Positions 6,926 to 14,634 of a stretch of 15,630 nt of DNA are shown here, piece after piece. The notes below the pieces were generated by a model. It had not been told where the DNA came from and searched no databases. It saw nothing but the letters and a program-made list of their open reading frames with translations. The stretch's first letter is position 1. Every line of letters begins with the position of its first letter. Made by a program: the position numbers and the translations under genes. This DNA comes from Actinomycetes bacterium (GTDB taxonomy: Bacteria; Actinomycetota; Actinomycetes; Mycobacteriales; Micromonosporaceae): the NCBI GenBank assembly GCA_021793335.1, contig JAJYSW010000055.1, positions 1-15,630 on the forward strand, in the 5' to 3' direction.

Positions 6926-7004
6926 ACAGTAATGCTACCTCGAAGTATCTCATGGTATTAATTTATTTTGCCTGTTCGTGGGCGTGTTATCTCGGCCCGA
7001 ACAT
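6926..7004. promoter_or_regulatory. AT-rich control region upstream of the toxin-antitoxin module
   Basis: This 79-bp gap holds the most AT-rich stretch of the window (around 6953-6970). On the minus strand a TAAATT at about 6958-6963 fits a -10 pattern upstream of the antitoxin. ATAC/GTAT-type half-sites occur at 6945-6958, but I do not see a clean palindromic operator. It is assigned as promoter and autoregulatory region by position only. Confidence 0.35.
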
Positions 7005-7045
7005 GAAAGGGGCCCGGCGGCTGCGAAGGCCGCCGGGCCCCTTTC
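7005..7045 (-). terminator. Strong hairpin terminator behind the lipoprotein gene
   Basis: A perfect 17-bp stem (7005-7021 with 7029-7045, GAAAGGGGCCCGGCGGC arm) with a 7-nt loop begins 18 bases after the stop codon of the lipoprotein gene at 7064. Its arm repeats the GGGGCCCGGCGG core of the ileS terminator. It insulates the lipoprotein operon from the toxin-antitoxin module, which is transcribed in the same direction. Confidence 0.85.
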
Positions 7046-7063
7046 GGGCCGTTCATCGCCGGG

Positions 7064-7549
7064 TCACATGCCGAACTCGCCGCAGAGCTTCCACTCGTCG
7101 TCTTCCTTGACCACGTCGATCGTGTTCGACGTGGTCTCGTCGCCCTCGGTCATCTCGACCTCGACGGTGGCCGTGTCGCCGTCCTCGTCGGTCTCGCCGA
7201 TCTTGTAGGACCATTCCTCGGGGAGGAGGTCCTCCTGCTCGCCCAGCAGCTCTTCCATCTGAGCGCGCTCCTCGTCCGACATCGCGTTGAGCTCGTCGGC
7301 GGTTTCCTGGAACGCCTGCACGTCCTCGGCGCAGAAGTGCTTCTCGCTGATCTCGGCGAGCCGGTCGAAGTCGCTGGACGACAACGCCTTAGCGAAGTCT
7401 TCGACACCGTTGTCGAGGAAGTTCTCGACCGCGCCCTCGGGCGTGTCGTTCGAGCCGCCGCAGGCGGAGAGGATCAGGGCGGTGGCGAAGGCGCCGCCGG
7501 CCACGGCCAGGGCGCGACGGCCGGAGACGAGCTTGCTGTGAATGCTCAT
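7064..7549 (-). CDS. Small acidic lipoprotein of unknown function, paralogue A
   Basis: From the ATG at 7549 the protein has 161 residues. It has an RR-containing n-region, a hydrophobic stretch and a lipobox LSAC with the lipidated Cys at 30, so it should be anchored to the outer face of the cytoplasmic membrane. The mature part is acidic, with FLDNGVEDF, a helical Glu-rich stretch, then beta-like segments (DEDGDTATVEVEMT, IDVVKEDDEWKLCGEF). Two mature cysteines, 73 (HFCAED) and 156 (KLCGEF), could form a disulfide. The layout recalls small NTF2-like or DUF4878-type lipoproteins, but no function is assigned. An upstream TTG (7558) would add three residues; no strong ribosome site decides between them. 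It is a paralogue of the gene at 7779-8354, transcribed in the same direction 229 bp upstream. Confidence 0.85.
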   Translation of the reverse strand: MSIHSKLVSGRRALAVAGGAFATALILSACGGSNDTPEGAVENFLDNGVEDFAKALSSSDFDRLAEISEKHFCAEDVQAFQETADELNAMSDEERAQMEELLGEQEDLLPEEWSYKIGETDEDGDTATVEVEMTEGDETTSNTIDVVKEDDEWKLCGEFGM

Positions 7550-7632
7550 GATTTCCAATCAGGCTGAGAGTCATGTGTTCGGGCCCGCCGGGTGGGGGCA
7601 GTCGTTCTCGGTCCCGCTGCAAGGCCCGTCGT

Positions 7633-7644
7633 GACAGTAGCACC
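7633..7644 (-). promoter_or_regulatory. Promoter-like element of lipoprotein paralogue A
   Basis: On the minus strand GGTGCTACTGTC includes a TACTGT that fits the TAnnnT -10 pattern, 84 bp before the start codon of paralogue A. The same 12-mer with one change precedes paralogue B (8414-8425). In both, GCAC stands a few bases upstream so that GCAC...GGTGC forms an inverted repeat. It could be a promoter core or an operator. Confidence 0.4.
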
Positions 7645-7778
7645 GGGGTGCAACCTCGCCCGTCCCCTCGGACGCCCGTTCCGGGGCCGCCCGCAGTCTA
7701 CGGAGCCGGCCCACTCCGTGCCGCAACGGAAAGCAGCCGGCAGGCGGCTGCGGCGGCGATCAGGACAGCGGCCGCCGG

Positions 7779-8354
7779 TCAGAAGAACGGCTCGCACATC
7801 TGCCACTGGCCATCCTCTTTGATCATCGGGAATTCGTTGGTCAGGGTCTCGATCGCTCCAGTGCGCGGATTCGGGCTGGTCAGCTCGGCTTCGACGGTGG
7901 CCGTGTCGCCGTCCTCGGTCGAACCGAGGATCTCGTATTCCACCGCGAAACCATCGGATTCGAGCTGCCCGAACTCCTCCAGCGCCTCGGCGCGCTCCTG
8001 CTCGGGCATCGCCTCGATCGCTTCGCCGGTCGCCCGGATCTCGGCCACGGTCTCGGCGCAGAAGTACGGCTCGGCGGCCTCGGCCGCCGCGTTGAAGTCC
8101 CGGTCGAGCAGGATGGAGACGATGAGGTCTTCGGCGCCGTTGTCGAGGAAGTCCGCGATGAGGTCCTCGGGGCCGTCCCGGTCGGTGGCGTCATCCGAGG
8201 CGGCCGTGCTCTCGGTGGCCGTGCTCTCGGCGGCGTCGTCCAGGGTATCGCCGCTCTCAGTGCCTGCGCCGCAGGCGGTCAGAGCGAGGAGGGCGGCGAA
8301 GGCGCCGCCGGTCAGGACGGTGGCGCGCCGGCGCGGTTCGAACTGGGTGTTCAC
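7779..8354 (-). CDS. Acidic lipoprotein of unknown function, paralogue B
   Basis: The GTG at 8354-8352 is chosen because AGGAGC lies four bases upstream, giving 191 residues; a GTG ten codons further upstream (8384) lacks such a site. The signal peptide has RRR and ends in the lipobox LTAC, with the lipidated Cys at 28. A Ser/Thr/Glu/Asp-rich linker (about 31-60) precedes a domain that aligns by eye with paralogue A: FLDNGAED against FLDNGVED, YFCAET against HFCAED, STEDGDTATVEAELT against DEDGDTATVEVEMT, and KEDGQWQMCEPF against KEDDEWKLCGEF. The two mature cysteines (99 and 187) are conserved in both. The protein is presumably exported and membrane-anchored; its role is unknown. Confidence 0.87.
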   Translation of the reverse strand: MNTQFEPRRRATVLTGGAFAALLALTACGAGTESGDTLDDAAESTATESTAASDDATDRDGPEDLIADFLDNGAEDLIVSILLDRDFNAAAEAAEPYFCAETVAEIRATGEAIEAMPEQERAEALEEFGQLESDGFAVEYEILGSTEDGDTATVEAELTSPNPRTGAIETLTNEFPMIKEDGQWQMCEPFF

Positions 8355-8413
8355 AGGTGCTCCTATCGGTCGGGGAGATGTCACCGGGCCGGAGGGGCGC
8401 GGCGGCCCGCGGC

Positions 8414-8425
8414 GACGGTAGCACC
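8414..8425 (-). promoter_or_regulatory. Promoter-like element of lipoprotein paralogue B
   Basis: GGTGCTACCGTC on the minus strand contains TACCGT as a -10 candidate, 60 bp upstream of the chosen GTG. It matches the element upstream of paralogue A in 11 of 12 positions. This suggests paralogue B has its own promoter behind adnB rather than depending only on read-through. Confidence 0.4.
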
Positions 8426-8447
8426 GCGCGCCGTGCGAACGCGCCTC

Positions 8448-8479
8448 GCTCAGTCCAGATCAAGGCTCAGTCCAGATCA
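8448..8479. repeat. Tandem duplication across the adnB stop codon
   Basis: GCTCAGTCCAGATCA occurs at 8448-8462 and again at 8465-8479, a 17-bp period. The right-hand copy encodes the last adnB codons and stop (DLD then TGA); the left-hand copy lies just after the stop. It looks like a small replication-slippage duplication that leaves the reading frame unaffected. Confidence 0.85.
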
Positions 8480-11400
8480 GGACGCCAAGTACGACCGATT
8501 CCCACATAGTGGAAAGCGGCGTCGATCGTCGACTCCTCCACGCCCTTGAGCTTCGCCCACGCCTTGCGGTAGACCTGCAACTGCAGCGCGGCGTTCGCGG
8601 CCTCCTCGCCTTCGGGAGGACGCCCGGTCTTCCAGTCGACGATGTCGTAACCGCCGTCCTCGCCGGCGAAGACCGCGTCGATCCGGCCCCGCACCAGCGT
8701 GCCCTCGTATTCGATCACGAACGGCACCTCCTGGGCGACGATCGCTCGGCTCGCCCACTCGGACCGCTTGAAGGCGGCCTTGAGCCGGTCCAGCTCCGCA
8801 TCGCCGACCGCCTCGTCGGCCGCCCCCGGCAGGTCCTCGGGATCGAAGAGACCGCCGCCGCCGAAGAACTCCTCGACCCATGCGTGGAAGGCGGTGCCCC
8901 GCTGCGTCGCCCGCCGAGGCGGCTGCGGCATCGGCCGCCTCCGATCGGCCGCGAACGCCGCCTCGTCCGCGCGCATCGCCATCAGCTGCGAGGTCGAGAG
9001 ACGACGCGGGCGCGGCAGTCGGATCACACCGGATTCGCGTTCGTCCCGCTCGGCCAGCAGTAGTTCGGCCTCTTTCGCCCAATGCTCGGCCCCCGGCGTG
9101 TCGCTCAGGTCCCCGGCGGCGGCGACGAATTCGGCGGCCTCGGCGAACGCCGCCTGGCGAGGCCCCAGCGGCGCCGCCTGCGGCCACTGTGCCGTGCGTC
9201 CCTGCTCCTCGAGCGGGTTGGACGGGCCGGGCTCGGCCCAGGCCGCCACCGCGGCCCCGGCGTCCCGCGCCGCCTCCAGGTACGGGGCGGCCCCCCGGGG
9301 CCGACTCGAATCCGCATCCCACCGGTAGCCGCAGGCCAGCAGCAGGCTCTTGGCACGCGTCAGCGCCACATAGGCCAGACGGCGCTCCTCGTCGAGCCGA
9401 GCGGCCTTGTCGTCGGCCTTGAACGCCACCAGCGCCTGCTTGACCTCGGCGGGGGTGCGGGCCTCGGCCAGGTAGAGAACGGGGAGGTTCGAGGCATCGC
9501 CGCGCAGCGGATACGGCAGCCGGGACGGGTCGGTCACCCAGGTCGAGGCCGAGCCGCCGCTGGGCAGGATGCCCTCGCACAGCCCCGGCACGGCCACCGT
9601 GTCCCATTCGAGGCCCTTCGCGGCGTGCACGGTCATCAGCTGCACCACACCACCGGCCGCCTTCGCGCCTTCGACGACGATGCCGCGCTCGCGCTCGGCC
9701 GCCGACTCCAGGTAGGAGAGGAAACCCGGGACGCTCGCACCGCTCGTGTCGTTCTCGTACGCGGCGGCGATGTCGGTGAACTCGTCCAGGTTCGACAGGT
9801 CCCCGTGGTGCAGCATGACCTCCACGTCGAGACCGGCGTAGGCGATGACGTCGCCCACGACGTCGGGCAGGCTCTGGCCCAGGCGGCTTCTGATCCACGT
9901 GAGCTCGTCGTGGAGCTGGGCGAACCGCAGCAGCCCCAAGGCCGAATAGTGTTCGGCATCGCCGGGCTCGGCCAGAGCGTCGGCCAGGGACGCTTCGGCT
10001 TCGAGGCCCGTGTCCGGTTCGAAGCCGCGGATTTCGGGCGCCAGCTCCCTGGCCCGGCGCCACAGCGCCCCGATGTCGCGGGGACCGATGCGCCACCGGG
10101 TGCCGGTCAGGAGGCGCATGAGCGCCGGCCCGTCCATGGGGTCGGCGGCGGCCCGCAGCATGGCCACGACCTCGGCTACTTCGGGATAGTGCAGCAGCCC
10201 GATCGATCCGACGACCTGCACCGGCAGGCCGGCCGCCGTCAAAGCCCGGTGGAGGGCGGCTATCTGGCGTCGCTTGCGCACGAGCACGGCGGCGGTCCGG
10301 TCCCCGGCGGGGTTCCACGTCTCGGCCAGTCGCGAGGCGATCCAGGCGGCCTCGTCGTCCGCGGTCAGGTGCATCGCGGCCTCGACGCGGCCCTCACCCT
10401 CCCCGCCGGCGGTCAGCGGCGGCACGGTGCCGGCGCGCAGCGGCTCCGACACCGCGTTCGCCACGTCGAGAACGCGCCTGCGGTTGCGCCATGACCGCGT
10501 GAGGTACACGATGGACGCGGGGCGGCCGGAGGGATCGGGGAAGTCGGAGGGGAACCGTTGCAGCGTGCCCGCCGAGGCTCCGCGCCAGGAATAGATCGAC
10601 TGGTTCGGGTCGCCGACGGCCGTCACGGGGTGCCCGGCGCCGAACAGGTCGCGCAGCAGCGTCACCTGTGAATGCGAGGTGTCCTGGTATTCGTCGAGGA
10701 GCACCGCTCGCCACCGCTCGCGCTCGGTCTGGACGATCTCGGGCGATCCGGCGACCAGACCGGCCGCCAGCGACAGCTGATCGGGGAAGTCCATGACGCC
10801 CAGCTCCCGTTTGCGCCGATCCCAGGCTTGGACGAGCGGCAGCAGCTGCCGATGCTTGCGCAGCAGCGCCACGAAGGAGCGATAGTCCTCGTTGTCCCTC
10901 GCGGCCTGCCGCTCGGCGAGCTCGGCCTCCAGACCGTGACCGAAGTCGCGCAGGTCCTCACCGTCGCGAAGGTGTTCGGCGAGCTCGCCGGCGAGCCGCA
11001 GGACGAGTTCGGTGACCTTGTCGACGCCGATGTCGAATTCGGTCATCTCGCCGTCCCACGCGGTGACGAGGTCGCGCGCGAGCTGCCAGCGGCCGGTCTC
11101 GGTGATCACGCGCGTATTCGGTTCGACGCCGATGCGAATGCCGTGTTCGGCGACGAGTCCCGCGGCATAGGCGTTGTAGGTGGAGACGGTGGGCTCACCG
11201 TGCAGTTCGGACAGTCCCGGGACGCTCTCGGCGAGTCGGCGGAGCTTCTCGCGGATGCGCCCGGCCAATTCGGCGGCGGCCTTGCGAGTGAACGTCAGAC
11301 CGAGGAGGTGTTCGGGCCGGGCGACGCGGTTGGCGATGAGCCACACGACCCGGTCGGCCATGGTGGTGGTCTTGCCCGATCCGGCGCCGGCGACGACGAG

Positions 11401-11508
11401 GAGCGGCGCCGTATCGGCCTCGATGACGGCACGCTGCTCCTCGGTGGGGGTGGGCTCGCCGAGCCGGTTTGCCAGGCCCACCGCACTGTAGGAGGGGGTT
11501 TCAGTCAT
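8467..11508 (-). CDS. adnB: AdnB subunit of the AdnAB helicase-nuclease
   Basis: This 1013-residue protein combines a UvrD-like SF1 helicase with a RecB-like nuclease. Walker A GAGSGKT is at 41-47, DEYQD (Walker B) at 272-276, then GDPNQSIYSWRG, HAAKGLEWD and a motif VI YVALTRA, all canonical, so the motor should be active. The C-terminal PD-(D/E)XK domain shows Asp944 (GRIDAVF), Asp958-x-Lys960 (VDWKTG) and Gln976/Tyr980 (QLQVY). In mycobacteria AdnB is the leading motor of the heterodimer that unwinds and resects double-strand-break ends for recombination. The ATG at 11508 overlaps the adnA stop by 8 bp (ATGACTGA), so the subunits are probably translationally coupled. The reading frame is open up to 12351, but that extension only shadows adnA. 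Confidence 0.95.
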   Translation of the reverse strand: MTETPSYSAVGLANRLGEPTPTEEQRAVIEADTAPLLVVAGAGSGKTTTMADRVVWLIANRVARPEHLLGLTFTRKAAAELAGRIREKLRRLAESVPGLSELHGEPTVSTYNAYAAGLVAEHGIRIGVEPNTRVITETGRWQLARDLVTAWDGEMTEFDIGVDKVTELVLRLAGELAEHLRDGEDLRDFGHGLEAELAERQAARDNEDYRSFVALLRKHRQLLPLVQAWDRRKRELGVMDFPDQLSLAAGLVAGSPEIVQTERERWRAVLLDEYQDTSHSQVTLLRDLFGAGHPVTAVGDPNQSIYSWRGASAGTLQRFPSDFPDPSGRPASIVYLTRSWRNRRRVLDVANAVSEPLRAGTVPPLTAGGEGEGRVEAAMHLTADDEAAWIASRLAETWNPAGDRTAAVLVRKRRQIAALHRALTAAGLPVQVVGSIGLLHYPEVAEVVAMLRAAADPMDGPALMRLLTGTRWRIGPRDIGALWRRARELAPEIRGFEPDTGLEAEASLADALAEPGDAEHYSALGLLRFAQLHDELTWIRSRLGQSLPDVVGDVIAYAGLDVEVMLHHGDLSNLDEFTDIAAAYENDTSGASVPGFLSYLESAAERERGIVVEGAKAAGGVVQLMTVHAAKGLEWDTVAVPGLCEGILPSGGSASTWVTDPSRLPYPLRGDASNLPVLYLAEARTPAEVKQALVAFKADDKAARLDEERRLAYVALTRAKSLLLACGYRWDADSSRPRGAAPYLEAARDAGAAVAAWAEPGPSNPLEEQGRTAQWPQAAPLGPRQAAFAEAAEFVAAAGDLSDTPGAEHWAKEAELLLAERDERESGVIRLPRPRRLSTSQLMAMRADEAAFAADRRRPMPQPPRRATQRGTAFHAWVEEFFGGGGLFDPEDLPGAADEAVGDAELDRLKAAFKRSEWASRAIVAQEVPFVIEYEGTLVRGRIDAVFAGEDGGYDIVDWKTGRPPEGEEAANAALQLQVYRKAWAKLKGVEESTIDAAFHYVGIGRTWRPDLD

Positions 11509-14500
11509 CGGTGACCTGCCGTCCCTCCTCGGCCAGGGGGCAGCAGTTCCTGACCGAGCAGGTGGCGCATTTGGTCGAGTGCCTGGCCTCGAAGACGGCC
11601 GCGCCCATCTGGTGTGCGGTGTCCTCGACCAGTTCGGCGGCCCAGTCGGGATCGGCGGCATCGCCGAGGGGCCCTTGCGTGAGCGCCTTGGTCCTGGTCT
11701 TGTTCTCCACACTGGGGTAGACGAGCTCGGCCCCGCCCGGTTCGGTGCCCTCCTCGAAGGCGCCGTGGGCGACGGCGAGCTGGTAGGCGCCCATCTGCGC
11801 GTGCTCTTCGGCCTCCTTCCGGCTGGGCGTCCGCTTGCCGGTCTTGAGGTCGACGACGTAGACGCGGCCGTCCTCATCGCGTTCGAGCCGGTCGACCTGA
11901 CCGGACATGACGACTTCGACGCCGGGCGGGCCGAGTTCGAGCCGGACGCGGAAGGAGCGTTCGGCCCCGAGCAGCTCGCGCTTATTGGCACGCAGCCAGT
12001 TCGCGAATCGTTCGACGGCCCCGCCGATGCGGCGGCGTTCCTGTTCGGCCTGCCAGGGCGCCTCGAAAGGGAGGCGGTCGAAGTGCTCGTCGACGACGCG
12101 GCGCATGATGTCGGACGGGTCGGCGTCGGGGGCCCGGGCGACGGCTTCGGCGGCGGCGTGCAGCAGGGTGCCCATGTGGCGGGGCAGCGGCTCGCTGGAA
12201 TCGGCGCCGTGGGATTCGAGGACCCAGCGCAGGCCGCACTGCCGGGTCTTCTCCACTTGCGATGGTGAGATGGCGATGGTCTCGCCGGCGAGCGCGAGGG
12301 CGCGCTCATCGGACAGTTCGGCCAGGCCCCACCAGGTGGCCGGGCTCGCACCGGGCACGACTGCGGCGGCGAGTCGCCGCAGCCCGGCCGCGGCGGCGGC
12401 CCGCTCGGGGTGGTCGGCGTCGACGACGATCTCGCGCAGCCGCGCCACCAGCGCGGCCAGGCTCAAAGGCCGCACCCCCCGGGGCGGGCCGCTCGGTTCG
12501 ACGCCGAGTTCGGCGCAGAACCGGCTGGGCTGGAGGTCGTCGGAGTCGACGGCGGTGACCAGCAGGCGGGTGCGCGCTCTGGTGCAGGCGACGTAGAACA
12601 GGCGTCGTTCCTCGTCGAGCAGCTGGGTGACGGCGTCGACGTCGGCGCGGCCGTCGAGGAGGTCGACGAGGGCTTCGGCTCCCATGACCGAGCCGCGCGG
12701 GCGCAGGTTCGGCCATGCGCCCTCCTGCGCCCCGGCGACGACGACGAAGTCCCACTGTCCTCCGTGGGCGGCGTGGGCGGTGGTGAGGGTGACCGCGTCA
12801 CCGATGTCGGCGGTGGGGGAGCGGAAATCACCGGGCAGCTGCTGGTGGAGGACGTGCTCGGCGAACACGTCGACGCCGGCGCCGGGCTGTTTGCGCTCGT
12901 AGTCGGCGGCGAGGTCGAACAGGGCGATGACGGCGTCGAGCTCGGCGTCGGCGCGGCCGGCCCGGCGATCGGCCGACAGGGCGCGGCGGCGCAGCCGCTC
13001 GCCCATGCCGGAGGTCTCCCAGACCGTCCACAGGACGTCGCTGACGCCGCCGGAAGTGCGGGCCGCCGTGAACAGTGCCGAGAGCCGACGTGCGGGCTCG
13101 GCCCATTCCTCGTCGGGGAGAGCCGCGATCCCGGCGGGGTCGCCGAGGGCTTCGACAAGCAGGTCGGCGGTGGGGGAGAAGTCGCCGGCGGCGACGGCGA
13201 TGCGGCGCAGCTCTTGTCGCAGCCGCCGTTCGGCGAATGGGTCGGCGCCGCCGAACGCGGAGTGGAGGAGCCCGGCGGCGGTGGTCTCGTCGAGCCGGCC
13301 GGGCTCTCGTCCTATGAGGATGATGCGGAGGAGGTCGCGGACGGTGGGGTGGGCCGGCAGCGGCATGTCGTCGGCGGACTGCCTGGTGGGCACTCCCGCA
13401 TGCTGCATGGCACGGCGCAGCTGGGGGATCGAGGAGGCGGATTTGACGATGACGGCCATGTCGCCGTATGGCGTGCCGTCGAGCAGGTGGGCACGGCGGA
13501 GCGTGTCGGCGATGTGGACGGACTCGCGAGTGGGAGAGGACAGATGCACGACCGCGACCGACCCCTCGGTCTCGGCGTCGGTGCCGCGCCATCGGTCCCG
13601 ATCGGACCCGCGCAGACGCCGTGACAGTGCCGTGGTGGCCGCCAGCGGAGCGAGGGCGGTGGTGTGCGTGTTGGCCAGCCGGATCGTCGGCGCCTCCTCG
13701 CCGTCTTCGGCGGGGAAGCGGTCGGGGAAGTCGCGGACGGCTTCGGGATCGCCGCCCTGGTAACCGAAGACGGCCTCGTCGGGGCATGCGGCGGCGATGA
13801 GGCCCTTGCCCGCGGCCAGCAGTTCCAGCAGCTCGATGTGGGCGGGCGTGGCGTCCTGGAGGTCGTCGACGAACACCCACGCGGGCCGGGGGACCAGTTC
13901 GGGTCTTTCGCGCAGTTCCGCGGCGGCGGCACGGACGATCTCGGCCGAGTCGTACAGGGAGCCGGCGAGGGACTGGACGGCGAGGGTGGTGATGTACCGG
14001 TCGTAGAACCGCGCCGCAGAAATCCACTCGGGACGATCATGCTCGTGCCCGAGTTCGGCCAGTCGCCGTTCGGTGACGCCGCGTTCGCTGCAACGCAGGA
14101 TCAGGTCGCGCAGCTGCTGCGTGAAGGCGTAGGTGCTCGACGCCGCCGCGAGATGCTCGGGCCACGCGAAATCCTCGGTGGCGAGCATGGATCGGATGAG
14201 CGCATCGGCCTCCGGGCCGGTCAACAGCCGCGGTTCGGCACGGCCGTCCACGGCGGCGGCGTTGCGCAGCACGGCGAACGCGAGCGCGGGGAAGGTGTAC
14301 ACGCCGACCTCGGCGGCGCTGTACGGGGCCGTGGCGGCGTTGACCCGTTCGCGCAGCACGGCGGCGTCCTGACGGCGCAGCCCCAGCATGAGCATCGAGG
14401 CCGGATCGGTGCCGGAGGCGACTTTCGCCGCGGTACTTCGGATGAGCGCCTCAGTCTTACCGGTGCCGGGCCCGCCGCGGACCAGCAGCGGGCCCGAGTC

Positions 14501-14599
14501 GTGAGCGACGACCGCCCGCTGCGCCTCGTCGAGCGTGTGCTCGACCGGCCCAACGGGCGGATCGATCAGTTCGTACCGAAGCTCGGCTGCTCCCCTCAT
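11501..14599 (-). CDS. adnA: AdnA subunit of the AdnAB helicase-nuclease, with Fe-S nuclease domain
   Basis: This 1032-residue partner of AdnB has a UvrD-like motor and a C-terminal nuclease. Walker A GGPGTGKT is at 42-49. Walker B reads VDDLQD (244-249) instead of DExQD, and the segment near 608-617 reads HAAHGGQWD where active helicases have HAAKGLEWD; motif VI (YVACTRART) is retained. The nuclease shows His814, Asp903 (GQVDRLE), Asp917-x-Lys919 (VDLKTG) and Gln935/Tyr939. Cys788 together with Cys1011, Cys1014 and Cys1020 (C-x2-C-x5-C) matches the four-cysteine iron-sulfur clasp of AddB-like nucleases and of AdnA. The nuclease should be active and the motor secondary, as described for mycobacterial AdnA. 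It starts at ATG 14599 after GAGTAGG and lies 35 bp behind the ABC permease gene, possibly in the same transcript. Confidence 0.94.
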   Translation of the reverse strand: MRGAAELRYELIDPPVGPVEHTLDEAQRAVVAHDSGPLLVRGGPGTGKTEALIRSTAAKVASGTDPASMLMLGLRRQDAAVLRERVNAATAPYSAAEVGVYTFPALAFAVLRNAAAVDGRAEPRLLTGPEADALIRSMLATEDFAWPEHLAAASSTYAFTQQLRDLILRCSERGVTERRLAELGHEHDRPEWISAARFYDRYITTLAVQSLAGSLYDSAEIVRAAAAELRERPELVPRPAWVFVDDLQDATPAHIELLELLAAGKGLIAAACPDEAVFGYQGGDPEAVRDFPDRFPAEDGEEAPTIRLANTHTTALAPLAATTALSRRLRGSDRDRWRGTDAETEGSVAVVHLSSPTRESVHIADTLRRAHLLDGTPYGDMAVIVKSASSIPQLRRAMQHAGVPTRQSADDMPLPAHPTVRDLLRIILIGREPGRLDETTAAGLLHSAFGGADPFAERRLRQELRRIAVAAGDFSPTADLLVEALGDPAGIAALPDEEWAEPARRLSALFTAARTSGGVSDVLWTVWETSGMGERLRRRALSADRRAGRADAELDAVIALFDLAADYERKQPGAGVDVFAEHVLHQQLPGDFRSPTADIGDAVTLTTAHAAHGGQWDFVVVAGAQEGAWPNLRPRGSVMGAEALVDLLDGRADVDAVTQLLDEERRLFYVACTRARTRLLVTAVDSDDLQPSRFCAELGVEPSGPPRGVRPLSLAALVARLREIVVDADHPERAAAAAGLRRLAAAVVPGASPATWWGLAELSDERALALAGETIAISPSQVEKTRQCGLRWVLESHGADSSEPLPRHMGTLLHAAAEAVARAPDADPSDIMRRVVDEHFDRLPFEAPWQAEQERRRIGGAVERFANWLRANKRELLGAERSFRVRLELGPPGVEVVMSGQVDRLERDEDGRVYVVDLKTGKRTPSRKEAEEHAQMGAYQLAVAHGAFEEGTEPGGAELVYPSVENKTRTKALTQGPLGDAADPDWAAELVEDTAHQMGAAVFEARHSTKCATCSVRNCCPLAEEGRQVTDD

Positions 14600-14634
14600 G
14601 GATGCCTACTCAACCACAGGGGGCCGACGGCCGT

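Noticed and set aside
7005..7045. Possible mobile-element terminal repeat, since it resembles 5904-5943
   Set aside because: Each copy is a self-contained perfect hairpin placed just behind a stop codon, which a terminator explains. No transposase or integrase is present between them.
11509..12351. N-terminal extension of adnB to 1294 residues
   Set aside because: The extra 281 codons are an out-of-frame reading of the adnA 3' end with Pro/Ser/Arg-rich composition. The helicase begins at MTETPSYSAV, with an 8-bp overlap typical of coupled genes.
11501..14599. Plain UvrD/PcrA helicase instead of AdnA
   Set aside because: The C-terminal PD-(D/E)XK residues, the four-cysteine cluster, and the overlapping second helicase-nuclease gene identify an AdnAB pair.
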